Below, piece by piece: positions 1-10,900 of a stretch of DNA of 22,644 nt (the stretch's first letter is position 1; every line of letters starts with the position of its first letter). The position numbers and the translations under genes are program-made. Location of the stretch: the NCBI GenBank assembly GCA_036897625.1, contig JAYMTA010000978.1, forward strand, positions 1 to 22,644, in the 5' to 3' direction. The notes under the pieces were generated by a model. That model was not told where the DNA came from, ran no database searches, and saw nothing but the letters and a program-made list of their open reading frames with translations. The DNA is from Pelargonium cotyledonis. Its lineage: Eukaryota; Streptophyta; Magnoliopsida; Geraniales; Geraniaceae.

Positions 1-131
1 TGAGAAGTAGAGATTTTTGATGAATGTCTATAGACATTCATCAATAGATAGACTTGCCAAACAAAGTTCTCTAAAAAAATGTCTATAGACAATTGATATA
101 GATGTCAAGTAGAGTTACCAAACCAGGGCTA
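1..131. mobile_element. Probable end of a DNA transposon or MITE, cut by the window edge
   Basis: Read on the minus strand from about 131, the segment begins TAGCCCTGGTTTGGTAAC, which resembles the 'GGCC(T)TGTTTGGTAA' ends seen in many plant non-autonomous DNA elements. Inside it are two perfect palindromes: a 28-bp one at 17-44 centred on CTATAG, and TGTCTATAGACA at 80-91. The other terminus and any target duplication lie outside the window, so the superfamily cannot be set. This is inference from terminal resemblance and fold-back structure only. Confidence 0.35.
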
Positions 132-181
132 AGTCAAGTGAAATGAGATGCAAAAATCGATGAATATCTATCAAGTCTTAA

Positions 182-232
182 CAAATTGTTTGTGACATCA
201 TATTTTCAAATTGTTTCATGACATCATATTTT
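182..232. repeat. Short tandem duplication, two ~25-bp units
   Basis: Two adjacent units, 182-206 and 207-232, both start CAAATTGTTT and end GACATCATATTTT. They differ by a one-base length change and a substitution. A third partial unit (CAAAT) follows. No coding role is visible. Confidence 0.7.
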
Positions 233-518
233 CAAATATTTTTTATGAATTATAATCATATTTGACAAATGAATTTTTCTCTAATCCCAATTTAGTACAT
301 AAAATGCAATACCCATATTTGACTGAGGGATTTACGTTCGAGATGAATATGCTTCTCTGCAAGAAATACGACATTTTCCATGGAAAGAGATCTTAAGGGG
401 GTTATATGAGCTTCAAGCTAAAATATACTACTATGTTTTATATACTAGAAAACTAACCAAATAGTAGACATACTTTTTTTTTTCTTTTCAAAAGTTGAGA
501 CACACATTAGGAGATAAC

Positions 519-618
519 TTTTTTTTTTAAGACAAACCACCATACCACCCGACACAATGAGTTTTGAACCCAAAATCTCCCACATGAAAATATGTGTCTT
601 GACCATTGTGTCATCCCT
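519..618 (-). mobile_element. tRNA-derived SINE relic, minus strand
   Basis: Read on the minus strand, this stretch carries a tRNA-type pol III box A-like motif (TGACACAATGG, from positions 603-613) and a box B-like motif (GGTTCAAAACT, 560-570). About 45 bases downstream of box A comes box B, and the unit ends in a 10-base A tail, seen as T's at 519-528. Box order, spacing and the A tail are what a short tRNA-derived SINE should show. CpG sites in box B are lost (CA in place of CG), which suggests an old copy. No clear target duplication was found. Confidence 0.5.
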
Positions 619-619
619 T

Positions 620-1740
620 TAGAAACAATGGACTTCTTTTAGAAGCTACTTTTATTCCATATGACATGCACAAAAGATAACTGACTCCTGAACATGCTCT
701 CATTTCTTTTTCTTCTAAATTATACATTTCTTTTTACTTAGTTGACCTCCTTATATGTATATACACATGTATGTAAAGAGTTCACTAGTGTGGGGTTACC
801 AAAGAATAACCACTTACCAATCAAAGTTGATATCATTCTTAAAACTTAAAAGTAAAAGACATTGTTTAATGATACACACCATACATTAACATGGATTTAT
901 GCTCCACTTTGAGTGCGGGCTGCAACAAAGATCAGATGGGTCCAATAACACTATAAATTCTCACATTTCTTAATTGGAAACACGAAACACTAATGTGGAG
1001 ACATCTTTTTATGCTTTACCTCAACCAATACGTTTGTGTACCCCCATTTAATACATGTATAATATAATATCCACAAAAACACAACATTAATATTCAACTT
1101 TAATATTGCCCTTTTTCAATTATATTCATATTTGCAATTCACTCCTTTCATTATTACAAAAACATTGTATAGTTTGTTAATAATTTGGACGTTGTTTTTG
1201 GGACATCAAATCAAAATTATTGGTAAATTGGAGGATGATTATTGATTACGAGACAGGAAAGCGAAAATCAAGGGACCCAAGCCCTCGTGGCATGTTTGTT
1301 TTAAAAGTTTAAATTGACGATCACAATATTTTAGTGGATTAACATAAAAAATTATCCTAATTTGAAACAATTCTCAATCAACCCAGTTTCCAAGTTTGGT
1401 GCCACGTGGCACGATCTCATTTGATGGGTCAATTCTTGGTTGATCCCTCACGGACGAAAATCCTCTCAAGAAGCCCTACCTTTTCACTTCCAAACAACAT
1501 ACAAAAATAGTGTCTCCACAGCGCACCTCCACCCCACATCACCAACGGTTTGATTTGCATAGTTTCGTAATCACAAGTAGTTTCAAACAAATCAACGGCT
1601 GGGAGGGCCCGGACATGTTTTTGGCGTATGCGAGGAGGGACACAGGTGACCGCAGCACTTATGGCTGAGATTACAGGAATAGACTCTTCCGGGTGGCGTT
1701 ATCGGCGAAGCAGAGCATCGTACACTTGATTTTCACTGTG
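620..1740. other. Intergenic and promoter-side region upstream of SS3
   Basis: AT-rich DNA with no convincing reading frame. The last ~500 bases are somewhat less AT-rich and include the palindromic G-box listed separately. A TTTAAATA stretch at 1743-1750, overlapping an AAATATCT (1746-1753) that resembles a short evening element, lies near the expected start of transcription. I cannot assign the start site from sequence alone. Confidence 0.5.
1401..1410. promoter_or_regulatory. Palindromic G-box upstream of SS3
   Basis: GCCACGTGGC is a perfect 10-bp palindrome around the CACGTG core. It is a high-affinity type of site for plant bZIP (ABRE-binding, G-box-binding) and bHLH/PIF factors. It lies 577 bases before the start codon, within the usual reach of a plant promoter. 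That it controls SS3 is inference; light, ABA or sugar input would be plausible for a starch gene. Confidence 0.45.
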
Positions 1741-1800
1741 ATTTTAAATATCTCATTTTTTAAATGTTTTATTTATTTAAAATCAAGCGCTCACTTCTAG

Positions 1801-1836
1801 AGAGAAAGAGAGAGAGAGAGAGGGAAGGAGAGAGAT
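1801..1836 (+). repeat. (GA)n tract in the SS3 5' leader
   Basis: An imperfect GA/AG run between the TATA-like AT-rich stretch and the start codon. Such GA/CT tracts are common in plant core promoters and 5' leaders and can bind BBR/BPC GAGA factors. Position suggests leader or core promoter; the transcription start is not known. Being a microsatellite, its length probably varies between individuals. Confidence 0.6.
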
Positions 1837-1847
1837 CGATTGATTGC

Positions 1848-1871
1848 ATGATCAGAGGGATGTTCCTGTGA
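1848..1871 (+). other. Short upstream ORF in the SS3 leader
   Basis: ATG ATC AGA GGG ATG TTC CTG TGA encodes seven residues (MIRGMFL) and ends 115 bases before the main start codon. A second in-frame ATG lies within it. Its start context (TTGCATGA) is weak, with C at -1 and T at -3. It matters only if transcription starts upstream of 1848, which the layout suggests but does not prove. Confidence 0.4.
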
Positions 1872-1986
1872 TTGTTTTGTTTTGGTTGGTGGAGAATAAT
1901 AAGAAGGAGAAGGAGACAGGTAGCGGAGAAGAAGAAGTGGAATTCGGATTGAAATTGTTGGTGGTGGTGGTGGTAGCAGGAAAGCA

Positions 1987-4900
1987 ATGGAGGTGGCTCT
2001 GCAAGCACAGAGGCCAATGAGCTGCGCTGGGAATGTTGTCGCTCCGGGAAGCAACTTGAGGATCAAACCCTTTCTGGGTTTCTTCCCAAATGCTCAATCC
2101 TCTCAAGTAAGTTGCTTCGCTTAATTTTGGTCTTTTGTTTTGTGCTATCTTGGCCTGTTCTGGGTTGCTCTCTGTTTCTTCGGAGTACTAGGGATTCAAA
2201 GTTGAAATATTAATGTTAATGAGCTTTGCTGATTCTGAAAGTGGATATTTTTGATTGAATGTTTGGTATGGGGAGTGGGGTATGGAATAGAAATGGATTG
2301 GTTTTGTTTTGGGGATTCAATGCGAGTGAGGCTATTTAGCTGTGTTTATGTGTATGTTTTTGTTGGCCTGCTGGTTTTTCTAATGAATTGACTGGTTTTT
2401 CTCATGAATTGACTGGTTTTGGTGTTCTTACACTCAGTTTGCACCCAGAAATTATGCTACTGTTGCCAGTGTTTCATTTAGAATCACTGCAAGTGCAGGT
2501 TAGTTTCAATTTAAGCTATACCTTAAAGTTCAATTTGATCACTTTTCAACAAGTTTCATTTTTTCTACTGTTTTCTTCCTATTGGTAGATTTTTCGAGGA
2601 AGCCCCGAAAAGCAACACCCAGGTCCAAGGGCCGTGCTTCAAAGGGGTTTGTGCCAAAAAGTCAGGCAGGAACTCCTCCCCAGAGGAGGGATCAAAAGAA
2701 TAATGGCCGGAAAGCAGGCTCAAGCACTTCAGCTCGATACGAGCAGCCGGGTCCCACCCAAAAATCTCCCGACATGTTGAAAGTTGATGCCAATGAAACT
2801 CAGCCAGTTGATATTTCTGAGGAGGAGAGACTCAAAAAAGTAAGGGCTGCTAAAAGCAGTCAAGTGGCAGGAAATGGCAGCATTGGGATAGTTGATAATG
2901 ATGCAGTTGCCCCACCAAAGATAAAAACAACTTCCAGAAATGGCATTGTAAAGGAAGAAACGGATGAAACTGAAAAAAAAGTAGACGAGGAATTATCTCT
3001 AAAACTCAAGCTGGAGAGAGAAGCAGCTTTGCGTAAACAAGAAATTGAGGGGCTAGCTGAGGAGAACTTCTCCAGAGGAAACAAGTTGTTTGTTTATCCT
3101 CAGGTGTTGAATCCTGATCAAGATATAGAATTGTTCCTTAATAGGACTCTCTCGACTCTTAAAAATGAACCAGATGTTTTGATTATGGGAGCCTTCAATG
3201 ATTGGCGGTGGAATTCTTTTACCGTAAGGTTAAACAAGACACAATTCAAAGGTGATTGGTGGTCTTGCCGGCTTCATATTCCGAAGGAAGCTTATAAGAT
3301 GGATTTTGTGTTCTTCAATGGGCAAAATGTGTACGACAACAATGATGAAAAAGATTTTTGCATTCCCGTTGAAGGTGGAATGGATACGTTTGCATTTGAA
3401 GATTTTTTGCTTGAAGAGAAACATTGGGAGCACGAGAGACTCGCAATGGAACAAGCTGACAAGGAAAGACAAGCTGAAGAACAGAGGCGTCTAGAAGCAG
3501 AAAAGGCTGCGAGTGAAGCTGATAGGGCACAGGCATTGGTGGAGACCAAAAGAAGAAGGGAAGTGTTACAGGAAGTTATGAAAAAGGCTGCAAGATACAT
3601 GGATAATGTTTGGTACATAGATCCTCATGATTTTAAGGGAGAGGACTTAGTAAGATTATACTACAATAAAAACTCAGGTCCTCTTGCAAATGCTAAGGAT
3701 CTATGGTTTCATGGGGGATATGATAATTGGAAAAATGGATTGTCTCTTGTTGCAAGGCTTGTTAAAGATGAGGAGAAGAGTGGTGATTGGTGGTATGCTA
3801 ATGGTACGTCCAAATATAAAACTTCTCTTTCAATTCTGAGATAATAGTTTTTTTTTTATTGGTTTTGTTTTGTTTTGTTTTTTTTTTTTCATTTTTGTTT
3901 GTGCATTGTGGGTGGGTTTCATATGACTAACATGCTCCGTGCAAGCACTCTAAAAAAATATGGTCTCCATCAAAAGTGAATTGCTTGACCCGAGTACATG
4001 CTTATAGAAACATTCCAGATTCTTTCAACTGTTCGTAAATATAAGTACAGGAAAACTGGAAATTTGAGGAGTAATCATATTTCTGAGTTTGTGAAAGATA
4101 TAGTATATTTTTTCTCATTCCCATGCATTTCATATAAATGTTTTCCGGAACTACATACACTGATGACTTTGGAGTAGTTATACTCATATGGTGCCTTTAT
4201 TTCTAGCGGACTTTTTTCATGAATGATATTGTAGTTTAAACTGGTAGATTTCGCATGTATCCCTGTCTTCTTGTTGTTTAATGCTAATATTCCTTAAGAA
4301 ATTCTATTTTCTTTTGCTGGTATTTTCCCTAGCTTTTGGTTAAAGTATGAAGTCTTTGCTCATTAGGTAAGGCGGTTCTAGTGATTTGTTATTTCACCCT
4401 TTAATAAAATCCTTAGGCTGGCTTTCAATGTGTGTATTTAGAAGAAAGGGTTTGGATTTAAGGACCTATGCCAAAGCAATTCAATGTTAGATTGAACCAA
4501 AAATACAGTGGTAGGCTGTTAAGATGATAAAAGAGAAGGCTTCTTCCATTACTAAATTATAACCAATTTTTTTTATTTTGTGATGGGTTTAGACTTATTA
4601 ACCGGAGATAATTTCAAATTCACTCATATATATGTATATATATTATTATTTTTTTAAAATCCACATTTTTTTTCCACTAACCAAATTGTACTCCAATAGC
4701 TAAATTAACAAGTTTAAATTCACAGTTATGATTTTTTTGCCACACTTGTGAATATTGCAAAAGTGAATTAAAACTCTAATCCAAATCCCATTTCAAATGG
4801 CTATCCAGATAAAGAATTTGGAATTATGAAAATAGAAAAATAGCCTTGTATGTTCTTTCTTTTTTCTGTAAACTATTGAATCTTTGAATACTCTTCTAGT

Positions 4901-7900
4901 AGGTCCAATTAGAGTTTATGGAGATGTCAGTGAAAGAATTATGGAAGGGCGTTCTTTATTATAGTAGCCATAGTTGAGCTGGGGTTATGGTAGAATGTAT
5001 TTGGTATTAGTATTGTATACCCTTAGACATTAACTCTTGAGCAAATATATTTTCTGCAGTTGTTGTGCCTGATCAAGCCCGAGTTTTGGATTGGGTTTTT
5101 GCTGATGGGCAGCCTAACAGAGCTGTTGTGTATGATAACAACAATCGTCAAGATTTCCATGCTATTGTACCTGAAAGCATTCCTGAAGACATGTACTGGG
5201 TTGAGGAGGAAAACCAAATATATAAGAAACTCCAGCATGAAAGGAAGTTAAGAGAGGAGGCTATACATGCCAAGGTTTGTCATATTTTTCCAAGCTGTAT
5301 AAATGCATAATATTCTGTTTGATTTCAATTAAAATAATTCTGATATTCCCTTCCTAACTTTCAGCACAAGCACATCTAAGCACACTATGCATGAAGTTTA
5401 GGTGAACTAACCCCTTCCCCCTTGATTTTTTACTCATTTTCTTTGCTCTTTTCTCTTCACAGGCCAAAAGAACAGCGCTTATCAAAGCTGAAACAAAGGA
5501 AAGAACTTTGAAAAAATTTCTGCTGTCTCAGAAGCATATAGTATATACTGATCCTCTTGATGTTCAAGCTGGAAGCACTGTGACAGTTTTCTATAATCCT
5601 GCTAACACAGTTCTGAATGGAAAGCCTGAAGTTTGGTTTAGATGCGCATTTAACCGTTGGACATACCGCAAAGGTCCGTTGCCACCTCAAAGAATGTTGC
5701 CTGCTGATAATGGTTCTCAGCTTAAAACCACCGGTAAGTTATCAGTTGATCAATTTGATTTTATGAAAAGAGTGAGGCATTTCAAAACTCGTTGTAATGA
5801 GCTTTATGATATTGTATCTTCCCCCTGAAGAAGAAAAAAAAGTAAGATTTTTTTTCTGATTTCTGTTGGTCTAGAAGTACCCATGTTTGTTTGTTTGTAA
5901 TTACTTTTGTTATCATTTTTGAAAGTTTCGAACTACATTTGGCTGATTTTCATGGATGCATTGTCCTCACTAATAATACATTGTTTACATTTAAAGTTAG
6001 AGTTACATGGCAATGGAGAAATTGTTCCCTATGCCTCGTACATGGAGAAAGGCACAATTAAATCTTTTATACATTAATTTATCCGCGCATCTGATGTTGT
6101 GTGTGTGTGTATTGGTCTTTGCAGTTAAAGTTCCACTGGATGCATACGTGATGGACTTTGTATTCTCTGAGAGGGAAGATGGTGGAATTTTTGACAATAA
6201 AGATGGCATGGATTACCATATACCTGTTTCTGGAGGAGTTTCAAAGGAGCCACCCATGCACATTGTGCATATTGCTGTTGAAATGGCTCCCATTGCAAAG
6301 GTAACCTTTGGTCTTTCATTAAATTCTGAATTGTTAACTAAACTCTACCTTAGATATATGTTAATATGCAAATATATCATAGTTTACCCTGATGCAGCTG
6401 TTATCTTTAGTTCTACAAAGTTTAGGGAACACATTGAGGACGTTGAAATTCCTTTCTATTGCTGGAGCTATGTATTTGACAGGTCCACTCTTGATAATTT
6501 ATAAAATCTGCTGTAGGTAGGTGGCCTTGGTGATGTCGTCACAAGTTTATCCCGTGCTGTTCAGGACTTGAACCACAATGTGGACATTATACTTCCAAAG
6601 TATGACTGCATGGACCTTAGTAATGTAAGTTTCAGTTATGTTCCTTCACTTGTCTCTTCATCTCATTATTTTGCCCTCTAGTTCTATTTTCAGTTCTCAA
6701 GGTGTAAATTGTTCTAGCCTTTGTCCAGGTAAATGATTCATGCTTATAGGTATATTTGTTATTTTCTTGGAGGACTTTTTGATGGTAAATTACTTCCAAA
6801 ATCTAGTTGAAAACTGTAGGTATATGATGATGACACATTATTAATACACGTTTCTTAGAAAAATGACTTTGGCTAATTATTTTTGGATGGTTGTAGTTTA
6901 TGCCATATGCTATGTGCTTATGTTCTGTGTACTTCTGAAGTCATTGCTCGTTGTCTATGCCTTAAGATATGTATTTGTAGCAGTTGGGCTTACTCCTACA
7001 AACATATGTACTTAGTCAACAGTTTACATGATCTGACATAGGTGAAGGACTTCCATTTCCATAAAAGTTTTGGCTGGGGTGGGACTGAAATAAAAGTCTG
7101 GCATGGAAAGGTGGAGGGCCTTTCGGTCTACTTTTTGGAGCCTCAAAATGGGTAATTCTCTACTCTTATTTACTAGCTCATCATGTTCATAGATATACTT
7201 CATCCTTTGTAGTTCATGATATATTAAGAGCACATTTCATAATATGATTTCTGCCTTCTGATCTTGAGATCATGATTTGAGCATGTAAAATATGCAGAAA
7301 CCAGGATTAGGTTGAACACATAAATGATCCTTCTTAAGTGGAGTCTTTTGAGGTTCTTCTTTCTAGAATTCCATGTGATTAATTCTTACTTGCTCAAATG
7401 TCTTTATACATATGATGCTTGATTTTGATGAAGAATAAAGAGCAGTCCAATGCATGAGGCGTCCACCATCGTGGTGTGTGGGGAGGGTTATTTATGTACT
7501 CAACCTTCTCCATGTCTTTGCAAATAAGGTTGTTTTCCTGACCCAAACTTATGACCTCAAGGTCACAAGTTGTAGAATTATAAGAGAGAAATTATAATAT
7601 TAACTGAAGTATAGTTTTAACATGGTATTTGTGGAGGTGTAACTTAACAAAAAATTTAAGCTTACAAATGAAGGCATGACATTAAAACACGTCCCCTTCA
7701 AGTGCAAGCCCGTTACCATCTTGCACCTGGTATGTTCACATTTTTCATTTTGATCAGTGTGACGACAAAATTCGAACTTGTGACCTCTAGGTATATAAGG
7801 CTCTGCTACCATGTAGACAACTAACTCAACTAAATTTCTTAAGTTGATAGTTAATGACTCAACGTTAACTTTATACTCTTCACATTTCCAAAGATGATTT

Positions 7901-10900
7901 GCTATTCTATCTGTGTGGCTCATTTATGTTGCCTTGGTTTGATACACTAGTTGCACTCTCTACTTAACAGATTACGCCTCTAGGTTAGAGTAAAGATATC
8001 ATATCATATCTAGTTTGGTCTCAGGCCTGTGAGTCTGTGACCCATTTGTGCTGCCTCTCCGACAATTCTTGGTCAACATGTAGAGCCCTACACTTAGTAG
8101 ATAAAATTTTACCATGAATTTAAGTTTAACAAAAGCAAATGTCATTTTATACGAGTGATAAGTAACAATTCAAAAGGTCGTTTGTATACATACTCTAGAG
8201 TCTTTTAGTTTTTATATCAATAATAACTAAAAGACCTTTATTTTGGTCTCTCTCTCTCTCTCGCTCTCTCTCGTGGATTGTGGTTGTTAAAAAGGTGATC
8301 TGGATATGGTCTCAACTTTTGCAAAGAGTTAACTTATGTTTGAAAGCAATTTTGATTTCAGTTATATCACCTAGATCTGGTTCTGTATGTTCTTATCTTA
8401 TCCACACATTAAATTGCATACTATGTCTAAATCTCATCTCGGTTGGTTCTTTGATTCTGTCTTGCATATTGTAACTGAACATTTAATTTGGAGTAGTGAT
8501 TCATGGGAATTTCTTGCTTCATAGTATCTATTTTATCATTTTTAATGTGCTCATCCTCTGTAAGTTGTTACTGCTATGCGACAGACCTCGCTAGTAAACT
8601 ATCTTGATGTATTATCTTGTGCAGCTTCTTTTCAAGAGGTTGCATTTATGGTTGCAACAATGATGAGGCAAGGTTTGGGTTTTTTTGCCATGCTGCTCTT
8701 GAATTTCTACTCCAAGGGGGATTTCATCCCGTAAGTTCCAATTTTGATTCATATTTATGTTTCTGTACTTATTTTAATTCTTTTCATGCATTTAATTCAT
8801 TTCCTACCAAGACATGTTAGGCCAAGTGGTTAATACCACTTTGGATTTCCTATGAGGTCTCAGGTTCGAGCCTCCTCGTCGACGGTATGGGGTGGGATTT
8901 GTAGGGTGGGGTTTAGGGTGACGCTCCATTTGGGAGTGAGAAACATTGTTACTTCGAGTATGATGTCCCGTTGCTTATCAAAAAAAAAAAAAAAAATCAT
9001 TTACTTGCATAAATTTTTCTACCCAAATTATGTATCAATCGCACATATTATGATTTATGGTGCTGTCCCTCATTTTCATCCTCATATAATCAAATTAACC
9101 AAACTTGTGGCATGTACAAGTGCATGGAGTTTGTAGTTTGATTCCAGTTGCATTATACATGTAGTATCACTCCAGTTCCTTTTCTTAATATATTGTTTCA
9201 TAGGCTTTTTCAGACTAGTTTTAGTTTGTATAAAGATTGAGTGCGACTTAAATCAGTATTATCACACTTATGGCATGTGCACATGAATATAGGCAAGAAC
9301 ACTATGAAATCTGCATATTCCTGTTATTGCATATCACTATTAAATTGATTTCCCTAAACTTTTCAGGATATTCTTCATTGCCATGATTGGTCTAGTGCTC
9401 CAGTTTCGTGGTTGTATAAGGATCATTACAGGCATTATGGTCTTAGCAAAGCTAGAGTTGTTTTCACAATTCATAACCTAGAATTTGGGGCACAATTAAT
9501 TGCGAAAGCCATGACATACACAGACAAGGCTACAACTGTAAGTTTCCATACTGCATTTTATTTTTTCTATCTCCAGTTTAATTCCCCTGCAGCTTGTCAC
9601 AATGGAAAACTTTCTGCTTTGACCTTGAAGTCATAGGTTTAAGTCATTAAACAGTCTCTCTGCAAAAAGCAAAAGCAGGGGTAAGGCTGTGAATATAAAT
9701 GACCCTACCCAAACCCCACAATGGTGATAGCGCCTCATGCATTGGGCCACCCTTTTTATAATTCCTGCTGCTGTAAGTAGACTGCATATACTCCAACAAA
9801 ATAATAAGTATTATCTGTGATTGAATCGAAAATGGCTTGTTTCATGATCCAGAAAGTGAATTCTATAAATTGATTATGAGTTAGTCATAAAAAATTGATA
9901 TAGAGGCAAATATTTTGTATAAATGGAGTTCTCTTGTAGCCTTCACCTGGTGGATGATTCGGTTTGAACTCTCAGTGACTTAAATAAACTATATAATAAG
10001 GAGTTTGGTAATCTGCACATAAATTATTGAAGTCAGAATGCTTCTCTTTCCCTCTTGGTATTCAATTAGATTGTCTAGCTGTTCCCCTGTCTAAATACTT
10101 TAGTCAATAGGAAACAGTAATCTGGTATCATATCATTAATACCATCTTTGCATCATCAGGTATCCCACACTTATGCAAAGGAGGTTTCTGGAAATCCTGC
10201 AATTGCTCCTCATCTCTACAAGTTCCATGGCATATTGAATGGAATTGATCCGGATATATGGGACCCATATAATGACAAATTCCTTCCTGTAAGCAAGTTA
10301 TTGTTTTTCCCTTCATATTAATGTCTTCAAGGAATGGTCACTGAAACCTCAGTCATTAGATATCAGTTGCCTGCCAAATTTCTCCTCTCCTCTCAATGAA
10401 TTAAGCTGCAAAACATATTGTGCATTGAATGGCAAATGATAGGATACTCTCCATTACCAAGTTTATGGGCATGGAATAAGTTTTTCGAATAACATCATCA
10501 TGAGTTGCATAGCCTTGGCAACTTCTATTGCAACTCAACCGTCTTCCTTCCTACTGCTGTGGAATTGGGTTCTTTTTAGCAGTTTTTTTTTTCTTTGTGA
10601 TTCGCATGGACTCTAGCAATTTATTGACTGTCTTAGGAAACCAACAAAAGGAATTGGCAATTTGTGCATTTTCATCTTCTATTGTTATGAGTGATGTGTT
10701 GCTCCTTGACCGGAAAGATAAAATTGGTTTTTTTCACATTTGACTGAAGGAGATACATATGGAATTGCCAGTTCCAGGGAGTAGGTTTGCACACATGGCA
10801 GGATAAGGATAAATATCTACCATAGTTGGATGAAAGCAAAAGACTGTGTATAGATGACACTGTAATGCAATAAATATAAAGAAATTCAATGTTCAGGAAA

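Noticed and set aside
181..240. CRISPR-like direct repeats
   Set aside because: Only two adjacent copies without unique spacers, in a plant nuclear sequence; this is a simple tandem duplication.
1769..2106. Three overlapping minus-strand frames opposite exon 1 and the leader
   Set aside because: Their Ser/Leu, His and Pro runs are the complement of the GA and GGT repeats; no homology or independent promoter is visible.
4447..4790. Possible MITE in SS3 intron 3 with GGTTTGGATT-type ends
   Set aside because: The inverted ends match over only about 10 bases with mismatches and no target duplication was found; mentioned only in the intron note.
6007..6504. Plus-strand frame of 165 codons around exon 6, with exon-like sequence near 6007-6060
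   Set aside because: It is in frame with exon 6, but known SS3 proteins run straight from exon 5 to VKVPLDAY and the extra N-terminal part resembles nothing in the family. It is read-through of introns 5 and 6.
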